Shown: piece after piece, positions 15,228 through 21,499 of the stretch
How the letters are laid out: the number at the start of each line of letters is the position of its first letter
Numbering within the stretch: position 1 is the first letter of the stretch
Source of the DNA: CAZKNF01 sp964554105
Lineage (GTDB): Bacteria; Bacteroidota; Rhodothermia; Rhodothermales; VXPQ01
Direction of reading: 5' to 3'
NCBI GenBank assembly: GCA_964554105.1
Contig: CAZKNF010000049.1
Coordinates: 1 to 25,483, forward strand
Length of the DNA stretch: 25,483 nucleotides
Position numbers and translations under genes: made by a program
The notes under the pieces: model-generated
Seen by the model: only the letters and a program-made list of their open reading frames with translations
Database searches by the model: none
Told to the model about the DNA's origin: nothing

Positions 15228-16076
15228 ATGATCTATTCCACCCTCATTTCCGCACTCGAGCTAGCCGGCCGGTTGTCGGACGACGATTGGGTCGTGGTTG
15301 ACTGCCGGTTCTCGCTGGACGATCCGCAGCGCGGACGGCGGGACTACCTGAACGGGCATATTCCGCGTGCGGTCTATGCGCATCTCGATGAAGACCTATC
15401 CGGGACCATCATTGCCGGTCAATCCGGCCGACACCCCCTTCCCACCGTCGACGAGATGACGGAGACGTTTTCTTCGATGGGCATCGCAGAGGGCATCCAG
15501 GTCGTCGCTTATGACGATGCCGGCGGGGCGATTGCTTCGAGGCTCTGGTGGATGCTCCACTATCTGGGACACGATGCGGCGGCCGTCCTCGACGGCGGCT
15601 GGAAGCGATGGATGCATGCCGAACTCCCGACACGATCGGGCCGGGAGGCGAACATGCGGCGTGCATTTTCCCCTCGGCCTCGAGACGAGTGGATCGTCAG
15701 TGCCGACGAGGTCGAAGATCTTCGTACCCGGCCGGAATGGCGTCTTATCGACGCGCGGAAAGCCGATAGGTACCGCGGTGAGGCGGAGCCGATCGATCCG
15801 GTAGCAGGCCACATTCCCGGCGCGATTTCGGCGCCCTTCGAAGGAAATCTGGATTACGAAGGCCTCTTCCTCAAGCCGGAGAAGCTTCGCGAACGGTTCG
15901 AAGATCTCGTCGGTGATACGCCGGCTTCCAGGGTCGTCTCCTACTGCGGATCGGGCGTGACGGCAGCGCACAATCTCCTCGCCCTGGCGCACGCGGCCCT
16001 AGGACACGGCCGACTGTATCCCGGATCGTGGAGCGAGTGGATTACGAATACGGAGCGGGAGGTGGCGACGGGTTGA
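15228..16076 (+). CDS. sseA: Sulfurtransferase, two rhodanese domains (3-mercaptopyruvate type)
   Basis: Residues 1-135 are the inactive N-terminal rhodanese domain (WVVVDCRFSL, YLNGHIPRAVYAHLD) and 150-282 the catalytic one (WRLIDARKADRYRGE, VAGHIPGAI). The active loop is SYCGSGVTA with Cys240. CGSGVT is the loop typical of mercaptopyruvate sulfurtransferases, while thiosulfate:cyanide rhodaneses normally have CRKGVT. It would pass sulfur from 3-mercaptopyruvate to a thiol acceptor. The longer frame starts with TTG at 15177; ATG 15228 fits the family start. 282 aa, full length. The stop codon lies within the first copy of a 15-bp duplication. No functional partner is adjacent. Confidence 0.93.
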   Translation: MIYSTLISALELAGRLSDDDWVVVDCRFSLDDPQRGRRDYLNGHIPRAVYAHLDEDLSGTIIAGQSGRHPLPTVDEMTETFSSMGIAEGIQVVAYDDAGGAIASRLWWMLHYLGHDAAAVLDGGWKRWMHAELPTRSGREANMRRAFSPRPRDEWIVSADEVEDLRTRPEWRLIDARKADRYRGEAEPIDPVAGHIPGAISAPFEGNLDYEGLFLKPEKLRERFEDLVGDTPASRVVSYCGSGVTAAHNLLALAHAALGHGRLYPGSWSEWITNTEREVATG

Positions 16077-16099
16077 GCGCAAATGGGTTGAGCGCAAAT
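16070..16099. repeat. Exact 15-bp tandem duplication at the sulfurtransferase stop codon
   Basis: GGGTTGAGCGCAAAT occurs twice in immediate succession (16070-16084, 16085-16099), and the first two bases of a third copy follow. The first copy contains the TGA stop of the sulfurtransferase (16074-16076). The copies are identical, which suggests a recent slippage event. Confidence 0.85.
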
Positions 16100-16131
16100 G
16101 GATCGGCGTAGGGCTCGAGGGGTGGTTTTAA

Positions 16132-16896
16132 TTACTCCTTCGGCTCGGCGATCCCACCATGATGGTGGTACTCCAGTCTCGATGCCGCCTCGCCGTCGAT
16201 GACCACGTGCGCGAAGCGGTGCATCTGGACCACGGTCGCGGGACACATCCCCGTTACCGGACCCTCGAGCGCCGCCTTTATCGCGTCCGCCTTCCTTTCT
16301 CCGGAGGCAACGAGCAAGATGGTCCGAGCGTCGAGAATCGTACCGATTCCCATCGTAATGGCCTGACGCGGGACTTCATCCGGGTCATCGAAAAAGCGTG
16401 CATTGTCTCGTACGGTCTTGCCGGTAAGCGTCTTGATCCGCGTTTTAGATCCGAGTGATGATCCGGGCTCGTTAAACGCTAGATGGCCGTTCGAACCGAT
16501 GCCGACGATCTGGATGTCGATTCCGCCCACCTTTTCGATCTGCTCTTCGTACCACTGGCAGAAGTACTCGATATCGTCGGCCATTCCGTGCGGTATGAAT
16601 ACGCGGCTTGGCGTGACATTCACGTGGTTGAACAAGTTCTCCCACATGAAATGATGATAGCTCTGTGGGTGCTCCGGAGCCAGGCCGACGTACTCATCAA
16701 GGTTGAACGTTGTGATCTTCGAAAAATCGAGACCCTTCTCTAGATGATTTTTGATCAGTATTTTGTAGAGACCGAGAGGGGTGCTACCGGTGGCGAACCC
16801 GAGTACGCTGTCCGGCTTTCGTCGGATTTGCGTAGTGATGATTTCGGCGGCGCGCCGGCTTACGGCATCATAGTCCTCGAAGACTTCGACGAGCAT
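16132..16896 (-). CDS. nagB: Glucosamine-6-phosphate deaminase NagB
   Basis: Converts glucosamine-6-phosphate to fructose-6-phosphate and ammonia in amino-sugar use. Diagnostic blocks are LGFATGSTPLGLY (phosphate site), NLDEYVGL (Asp67, general acid/base), GIGSNGHLAFNEPGSS with His138 and Glu143, and the C-terminal GMCPATVVQMH. The residue matching E. coli Asp141 is Asn136 (SNGH instead of NDGH); as far as I recall this form occurs in many non-enterobacterial NagB and should not be read as loss of function. At 254 aa it is slightly shorter than the E. coli enzyme (266) because the allosteric C-terminus is reduced. ATG 16896 has no Shine-Dalgarno; a C/T-rich repeat ends 4 bases before it. No nagA, nagE or nagC is adjacent. 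Confidence 0.95.
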   Translation of the reverse strand: MLVEVFEDYDAVSRRAAEIITTQIRRKPDSVLGFATGSTPLGLYKILIKNHLEKGLDFSKITTFNLDEYVGLAPEHPQSYHHFMWENLFNHVNVTPSRVFIPHGMADDIEYFCQWYEEQIEKVGGIDIQIVGIGSNGHLAFNEPGSSLGSKTRIKTLTGKTVRDNARFFDDPDEVPRQAITMGIGTILDARTILLVASGERKADAIKAALEGPVTGMCPATVVQMHRFAHVVIDGEAASRLEYHHHGGIAEPKE

Positions 16897-16899
16897 AGC

Positions 16900-16959
16900 T
16901 GTGGATGGCGGTGGAGATGGTGATGAAGGTGTGGATGGCGAAGAAGGTGGGGATGGTCA
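16900..16959. repeat. Imperfect 30-bp direct repeat upstream of nagB
   Basis: TGTGGATGGCG occurs at 16900-16910 and 16930-16940; over 30 bases the copies share about 21 positions. The plus strand is a purine-rich GGTGATGG-like tract, so the nagB mRNA leader would be rich in CCATC and CCACC. The rest of the gap to 17013 shows nothing further. Confidence 0.6.
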
Positions 16960-17013
16960 CGACGGGAAACGAACAAACGCGTGGGCGGCGGTCGACGGCT
17001 TACGCCGGAGAGC

Positions 17014-17847
17014 CTACTCGGCGTCTCTCAGCGAGACGTCCCAGGCCTGGGTTAGTCTGTCGATCATTTGCTGCTCTCGCTCGGTAATGCCGCCGTCGGC
17101 GCTCGCGACATAATTCAGGTCGGCGAGCAGGGCGGCGCGCTGGTGCGTCGGCACCACATTCTTGAGCGTATCGACGGAATCATCGAAGAGGCGCTTGTCG
17201 GGGCCCTGAACGTATGCATGCATGGCCTCGCGAACAACCTGCAGAATCTGCGACCTCTCAGCGTCCGGCAGCCACTCGTTGATCTTCTGTGCGATGGCAT
17301 CCACTTCGGAGTCGACGATGTCTTCGTCCGTGCCGTGCGCCAGCTCGAGATACACCAGCGCCAGATCGTGAACGGCCGTCCAGCTGCTTCCATTTTCAGC
17401 GTTCCCGTTTTCACTGCCCTGGCCATGTCCGTTCAGAACAGACCATGATCGCGCCCCGTTTCCTTCCACTTCGACCTGCACCTCCCAGGCGCGCGCCAAT
17501 TCTCCGATGAACGAGCCCTCCGAATACAGAAACTTGTCATCCGCCAGGGCAATGTCCGTAAGATCCTCGAGAATCATCCGCCGCTTTTCCTGGTCGACGT
17601 CGTTTCGTACCCTTGTTATGGCGCTTTCTAACCCGTTTTGCGCCCGTTCGTGCGTGTAGTCTTCGAGGGCATCCTTGATCGCACTGAGCACCGTCTCTTC
17701 GGTGGCCTCGGTCTGCCAGGCTCGCAGGCGCTCCGAAATCGTTGTTACTTCGGGTTCCGACAGGTCCTGGTCCGTGCTATGGGCCAGTGCGATGTATATC
17801 AGCGCGATATCGCGCAGAATGGACCGTGTTTTTCCTTGAGCTTCCAT
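17014..17847 (-). CDS. Tandem TerB-like domain protein
   Basis: A hydrophilic, all-helical protein of 277 aa that is an internal duplication. Repeat 1 (about 8-120) and repeat 2 (about 148-272) share the order: helix with D(I/L)AL(I/V)Y(I/L)xLAH(S/G)TD(Q/E)D, acidic (E/S)xE(V)xxI, a trough of Trp/Glu, then a TerB-like second half with LEDLTDIALADDKFLYSEG in the first and LADLNYVASADGGITEREQQMIDRL in the second; both end (A)WxV. The acidic AxADGxIxxxE type motif is the TerB/DjlA metal-binding signature in the family. The repeats are joined by a Gly/Asn/Ser-rich linker (121-147). TerB domains occur in stress and tellurite-resistance contexts, but no other ter gene is present, so the role is unknown. 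No signal peptide; cytosolic. Confidence 0.8.
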   Translation of the reverse strand: MEAQGKTRSILRDIALIYIALAHSTDQDLSEPEVTTISERLRAWQTEATEETVLSAIKDALEDYTHERAQNGLESAITRVRNDVDQEKRRMILEDLTDIALADDKFLYSEGSFIGELARAWEVQVEVEGNGARSWSVLNGHGQGSENGNAENGSSWTAVHDLALVYLELAHGTDEDIVDSEVDAIAQKINEWLPDAERSQILQVVREAMHAYVQGPDKRLFDDSVDTLKNVVPTHQRAALLADLNYVASADGGITEREQQMIDRLTQAWDVSLRDAE

Positions 17848-17952
17848 ACGAATATCCCCGAACCGATTGGAATTTGGAGTACTGCGTGGTGCCGCTAATA
17901 TCGCAGTCCGGATTCAATGATTCACCGGAGTCAGAATCGTAACATCGACGTG

Positions 17953-18654
17953 CTACCCGACGAATTTGTACCCGATGCCGTACACCGTCTCGATATAGAT
18001 GGGATCATCGGCATCCGGCTCGATCTTCTTTCTCAGCGAGGCCACGTGGCGATCGATCGTTCGCGTAGTAACTTCGCCACTGATCTCCCAGACATCACGC
18101 AGGAGCTGCTTGCGACTAACCGTTCGACCCCGGTGCTGTATAAGGTAGCGCAGAATATCGAACTCGAGAGCCGTAAACTGAATCTCATCATTGTCGTCGA
18201 GCGCTCTGTGCGCACTAAAGTTGACTTCGAAATTCCCGAAACGGTATACGTCCATGGGTGCGTCGGCCGCCGAATTTGATCGCCGAAGTACGGCACGTAC
18301 ACGTGCCTCGAGCTCTTCAGCACTGAACGGCTTCGTCACATAGTCATCGGCGCCGAGCTCGAATCCCTGCAGTTTATCGTCTTCGTGCCCTTTTACCGTC
18401 AGCATGACCACCGGGGAGTCGACGCCGTCCTTTCTTGCGTCGCGAAGAAGATCGAATCCGTTCTTTTCGGGCAACATCACGTCGAGCAGGACGATGTCAT
18501 ACGCCGGGAGCATAGTAATGAGCTGATATCCGCGCTCACCATCTACGGCACGCGTGACCTCGAATCCCTTCATCTCGAAATAATCCTGCAGACCACTGCC
18601 CATGTCCGGATCGTCCTCGACGATGAGCATGCGTATGGAGCCGCTTTCATTCAT
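17953..18654 (-). CDS. OmpR/PhoB-family response regulator
   Basis: Receiver domain (residues 8-123) with acidic pair Glu13-Asp14-Asp15, phospho-acceptor Asp58 in IVLLDVMLPEKNG, Thr at VMLTVKG and Lys in DYVTKPF. A winged-helix output domain covers 135-233 (FTALEFDILRYLIQHRGRTVSRKQLLRDVW, RTIDRHVASLRKKIEPD, IETVYGIGYKFVG). All catalytic residues are there, so it is a standard phosphorylatable transcription factor that binds DNA as a dimer. No histidine kinase is adjacent, and the hybrid kinase at the window start has its own HPt, so the cognate kinase must be elsewhere. It is transcribed towards the TerB gene with a gap of 105 bases. Regulon unknown. Confidence 0.95.
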   Translation of the reverse strand: MNESGSIRMLIVEDDPDMGSGLQDYFEMKGFEVTRAVDGERGYQLITMLPAYDIVLLDVMLPEKNGFDLLRDARKDGVDSPVVMLTVKGHEDDKLQGFELGADDYVTKPFSAEELEARVRAVLRRSNSAADAPMDVYRFGNFEVNFSAHRALDDNDEIQFTALEFDILRYLIQHRGRTVSRKQLLRDVWEISGEVTTRTIDRHVASLRKKIEPDADDPIYIETVYGIGYKFVG

Positions 18655-18893
18655 TGTATGGCCGGAAGATTCATTGAACGGGCGGAGGATCGGAAGGCTC
18701 GTGTTCTAGTTCGGGACACCTTAAAGTTCGGATCACCGGCGCGCACCGCGCACCGGCCACCGGCGTCGCGTACGGGAGGATGGCGGAGGATGAAAGATGA
18801 AGACGACCGTCATGGGGTGGATCGGATCAAATAACGAATTTGTTGAATTCATTTCATGTTATTCCCTCCAACAAGTTGAGAGCGGCTTCCCAG

Positions 18894-19097
18894 GTGGACG
18901 ATTACACCGTAATCATATTGTTAACGCTCGTCGGTTTTCTGGCGCTTGCCGCGATTCTGCTCGTACCCGTTTATCGCTTTTTGAGACGCGAAGAGAAAGC
19001 CAGTGATAAATGGACGGCCGAAGAGCTGGCCCGGCGGCGGCGTGAGGATCCCCCTGGTCCGAATGGGGTGGATGGAATCGAGCGATCGGAGCAATGA
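18894..19097 (+). CDS. Small single-pass membrane protein (hypothetical)
   Basis: I do not recognise this family. The 67-residue product has one strong transmembrane helix (TVIILLTLVGFLALAAILLVPVY, here split: TVIILLTLVGFLA then LAAILLVPVY), followed by a basic stretch RFLRREEK and a charged tail with KWTAEELARRRRE, which fits an N-out/C-in anchor. The start is uncertain: GTG 18894 gives a short acidic N-terminus (DDYT), while in-frame TTG codons at 18840 and 18876 would add 18 or 6 residues. It is divergent from the response regulator and its end meets a 16-bp tandem repeat. It reads as protein by composition only, so a chance open frame cannot be excluded. Confidence 0.5.
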   Translation: MDDYTVIILLTLVGFLALAAILLVPVYRFLRREEKASDKWTAEELARRRREDPPGPNGVDGIERSEQ

Positions 19098-19127
19098 GCG
19101 ACGATGTGATCGGGTGGATGAGTACGT

Positions 19128-19237
19128 GATCTGCTGGGCATGATCTGCTGGGCATGTGATCTACGGGGCGTGTGATCTGCTGGGCGTGCGATCTGTGAGA
19201 CGTGTGATCTGTTACGCATGTGATCTGTTGGGCAGGC
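19128..19237. repeat. Tandem repeat, seven GATCTG units with 16-bp period
   Basis: GATCT starts are at 19128, 19142, 19158, 19174, 19190, 19206 and 19222; apart from a first spacing of 14, all are exactly 16. The unit is close to GTGATCTGCTGGGCAT. Since 16 is not a multiple of three the array does not encode a protein repeat. It fills the gap between the small membrane gene and the 3' end of the ComEA-like gene and carries a GATC in each unit. Confidence 0.85.
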
Positions 19238-19245
19238 CACCATAC

Positions 19246-19881
19246 TCACCGTGTCGTGTCCGGTACCGACTGATCGGGGACCGCACCCTCGGAGGAACCC
19301 TGGTCTGCTGCTGTGCCGCCGGTGGACACATACGCGTGGGGTCGAATTTGCTCAAGCGTCTTCTGACCGATCCCCCGCACGCTGAGGAGTTCATCGACGC
19401 TTCGAAGCGGTCCGAATGCGCGTCTAAATTCGAGAATTCGCTGCGCCATTTTTGGTCCGATTCGTGGTAGCTGATCGAGATCCGCGGCGGTTGCGCGATT
19501 AAGATCGATCTTTTCGCTCACGGACATTCCGTCAACGGGTTTCGCCGCAGGCGGATCGGTGCTCGAATCCGTATTCTGAGCCGTTGAATCCGAGTCCGCC
19601 GGAGTATCGTTCACGTCCTTTTCGAAGGCGTTGACCTGGCGTTCGCTTCCATTCACATTCTCGTTCTCGCTTTCGTTCTGAGAGGCATCTGCGGCGGAGC
19701 TCGACTGAACGGCGAACAGGCTGTCAATCTCGGCGTAGGCATCCGGCTCGACGTGCGGCGCCTGCCGGCACACGTGGCGTCCGGTGATGCCCACCATGAA
19801 AAAGACGGAGAGCGAGATCAGGGTGAGCGCTTCGTTTCGAGTGATGCTCACTCGCTGCTGAAGTCGGTGTAGCCATTGCAT
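19246..19881 (-). CDS. ComEA-like membrane-anchored helix-hairpin-helix DNA-binding protein
   Basis: One transmembrane helix (LTLISLSVFFMVGITG, residues 19-34) follows a short basic N-terminus. A long low-complexity linker rich in Asp, Asn, Ser and Glu (45-122) leads to a tandem HhH domain at 125-185: KIDLNRATAADLDQLPRIGP, AQRILEFRRAFGPLRSVDELL, then VRGIGQKTLEQIRPH. KIDLNxA and the two GIG hairpins are the ComEA signature; such proteins bind incoming DNA in the periplasm in natural transformation. No comEC or pilus gene is adjacent, so uptake by this cell is not shown. The tail after the HhH (186-211) is again low-complexity. The gene is divergent from recO, with 49 bases between. Confidence 0.88.
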   Translation of the reverse strand: MQWLHRLQQRVSITRNEALTLISLSVFFMVGITGRHVCRQAPHVEPDAYAEIDSLFAVQSSSAADASQNESENENVNGSERQVNAFEKDVNDTPADSDSTAQNTDSSTDPPAAKPVDGMSVSEKIDLNRATAADLDQLPRIGPKMAQRILEFRRAFGPLRSVDELLSVRGIGQKTLEQIRPHAYVSTGGTAADQGSSEGAVPDQSVPDTTR

Positions 19882-19898
19882 TTTCTACTACAGACACG

Positions 19899-19911
19899 GG
19901 ACGGCGCGTCC
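19899..19911. other. Small perfect inverted repeat between comEA-like gene and recO
   Basis: GGACG-gcg-CGTCC sits in the middle of the 49-base divergent intergenic region. It might be a small operator or only a chance GC palindrome. No -35/-10 pair is convincing for either gene. Confidence 0.25.
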
Positions 19912-19930
19912 GCATAACCTGCCTGCCGCG

Positions 19931-20686
19931 ATGATTTTACAGACCGAAGCACTCGTTCTACGCAGCATCGACTACGGCGAGACCAGCCGCATCGTGACGC
20001 TGTTCACGAGGCAGCGCGGCAAGGTGGCCGTGATGGCGAAGGGTGCCAGGCGCAGTGGGAGCAGATTCGGATCATCGCTCCAGCCGATGTCCTACACGCA
20101 CGTGGTCATCTACTACAAGCCGTCTCGCGGCGTGCAAACGCTCACCGAGAGCAGTCACGTCCACTTCTTCGACAGCATCACACGTGATCTGGCGCGTGTA
20201 TCGTGTGGACTTCGCGTCGTCGAGCTCGTACACGCGCTGATGCAAGACGAAGAACAGAATGCGTCCGCATTCGACCTCGTGCTCGAAGTCCTGGAGCGAT
20301 TGAATCGAACCGTCGAACGCACTGAGAATCTCCTCTTCTATTTTCAGATCCGATTCGCGTCCGTTCTTGGCTTCGAGCCGGACATCCACAGAGAAGCACT
20401 CGACAATCTGTCGGATGCGGGCGTACTCTCCCTCGAGTCCGGGACCATTCTCCCGCAGCGCCGTGACGGCGACCGGTCGATCCGTTCTGCGTCGCGTCAG
20501 GCGCTCCGCGCGTTCGCCGTCTGTGCGCGTGCTGACCTCGAAACGGTCATGCGGATGCGGCTGGATGCGGCGACCACACGGGAGTTGAGTCGTCTCATCG
20601 ACGACTATCTTCGTTACCATGTAGAGGATTCATTTCCTACGCGCACGGCAAAAATCGTGAGCCAGATGCTCGACGGAACACCTTGA
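19931..20686 (+). CDS. recO: DNA repair protein RecO
   Basis: Mediates loading of RecA on SSB-coated DNA together with RecR in the RecF pathway. The N-terminal OB-fold is clear: LQTEALVLRSIDYGETSRIVTLFTRQRGKVAVMAKGARRSGSRF is split here as LRSIDYGETSRIVTLFT and GKVAVMAKGARR, residues 9-42, with the hydrophobic strand block VVIYYKPSRGVQTLTESS after it. The helical C-terminal part spans 80-250 (LVHALMQDEEQNASAFDLVLEVLERL). The four-Cys zinc finger present in many RecO is absent; only isolated Cys occur. 251 aa, full length. ATG 19931 opens at the conserved second residue (MILQTEALVL). It lies upstream of lexA, both in DNA repair, though lexA has its own promoter. Confidence 0.94.
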   Translation: MILQTEALVLRSIDYGETSRIVTLFTRQRGKVAVMAKGARRSGSRFGSSLQPMSYTHVVIYYKPSRGVQTLTESSHVHFFDSITRDLARVSCGLRVVELVHALMQDEEQNASAFDLVLEVLERLNRTVERTENLLFYFQIRFASVLGFEPDIHREALDNLSDAGVLSLESGTILPQRRDGDRSIRSASRQALRAFAVCARADLETVMRMRLDAATTRELSRLIDDYLRYHVEDSFPTRTAKIVSQMLDGTP

Positions 20687-20712
20687 ATTTTTGCAGATCG
20701 GCCTCACTTTAC

Positions 20713-20741
20713 TTGAAGTCTTTTCCGTTCAGGGTTATACT
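20713..20741 (+). promoter_or_regulatory. Promoter of lexA, with a palindrome just downstream
   Basis: TTGAAG (20713-20718) and TATACT (20736-20741) have 17 bases between them, a good housekeeping promoter. GTGT-g-ACAC (20753-20761) is a perfect palindrome about 12 bases after the -10, a position fitting autorepression by LexA. It does not resemble the E. coli or Bacillus SOS boxes, so the operator role is tentative. Confidence 0.6.
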
Positions 20742-20811
20742 GTGCGTTCCATGTGTGACACGCGCACCCGCCCTTTCGCCGGCGGCGCGTTTTCTTGAGA
20801 TTTGGTTGGAC

Positions 20812-21450
20812 ATGAGCCGGAAAAAACTCACTTCCAAACAGCACGCGTTCTTCCAATATCTTACCCGCTTCGTGCGAGAGAGCGGCGTCTGGCCGACCTA
20901 CCGAGAAATCGTGGATTTCTTCGACTATCGATCACCGAACAGCGTCACACAGAACCTTCAGGCCCTTCACAAGAAAGGCTATCTGGAGCGGGATGGGGAC
21001 GGTTACCATCTCGTAGACGAGAAGCTCGAAAACGCGTTTGCCGGCATTCCGGTGCGAGGAATCATTTCCGCTGGGCAGCTGCAGGAAGCCGTGGAGGCGA
21101 ACCTCGGCACCATTTCGCTCGAAATGCTCTTTCCGAACATCGACCGCATCTATGCCATTCGCGTGGCCGGCCAATCGATGATCGGAGCGGACATTCAGGA
21201 TGGCGATTACGTCCTGCTTATCGACGATGATATACCGAACGGCGGGATCGGAGCCGTGCTGTACAACGGAGACACCTCTCTAAAACGTATTTTCTACGAC
21301 AAGGAAGGACTTCGCCTCGAGCCGGCCAATGAGGAGTACACCGACATCTACATCAAGCCGGATATTTTCGAGGAGGTGCGGATTCTCGGCCGGTACGTAG
21401 GTCACGTCAACAAGAACGGAATCTACAAGCGCTCTAACGGCCGGGGGTGA
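20812..21450 (+). CDS. lexA: LexA repressor (SOS response, S24 autoprotease)
   Basis: A winged-helix DNA-binding domain (8-68; VWPTYREIVDFFDYRSPNSV, LHKKGYLERDGDGYHL) is followed by a UmuD/LexA latent protease. The self-cleavage bond is Ala87-Gly88 in RGIISAGQLQE, the nucleophile Ser122 in GQSMIGADI and the general-base Lys158 in TSLKRIF; all three are present, so RecA-stimulated cleavage is expected. The recognition-helix sequence RSPNSVTQNLQAL is close to canonical LexA. 212 aa. The frame extends upstream to 20683, overlapping the recO stop, but ATG 20812 fits the family start and lies 71 bases after a strong -10. Its TGA overlaps a GTG (21447) in the order GTGA, a possible coupling with the following hydantoinase gene. 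Confidence 0.93.
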   Translation: MSRKKLTSKQHAFFQYLTRFVRESGVWPTYREIVDFFDYRSPNSVTQNLQALHKKGYLERDGDGYHLVDEKLENAFAGIPVRGIISAGQLQEAVEANLGTISLEMLFPNIDRIYAIRVAGQSMIGADIQDGDYVLLIDDDIPNGGIGAVLYNGDTSLKRIFYDKEGLRLEPANEEYTDIYIKPDIFEEVRILGRYVGHVNKNGIYKRSNGRG

Positions 21451-21499
21451 CGCGACGCATCTCGTTGGGATCGATGTCGGAGGCACCTTCACCGATTTC

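Noticed and set aside
16901..17113. Plus-strand frame with Asp/Gly-rich start (DGGGDGDEG) resembling a calcium-binding repeat
   Set aside because: It comes from the 30-bp purine-rich repeat, starts with GTG and runs antisense into the TerB gene; no protein-like continuation.
18797..19006. Plus-strand frame of 69 codons with a good GGAGGA six bases before its ATG
   Set aside because: Composition is not protein-like and it overlaps the transmembrane frame in another phase. The Shine-Dalgarno is noted, so a short leader peptide cannot be fully excluded.
20683..20811. Extended N-terminus for LexA, overlapping the recO stop
   Set aside because: The extra 43 residues cover the promoter and are not LexA-like; ATG 20812 gives the family start.
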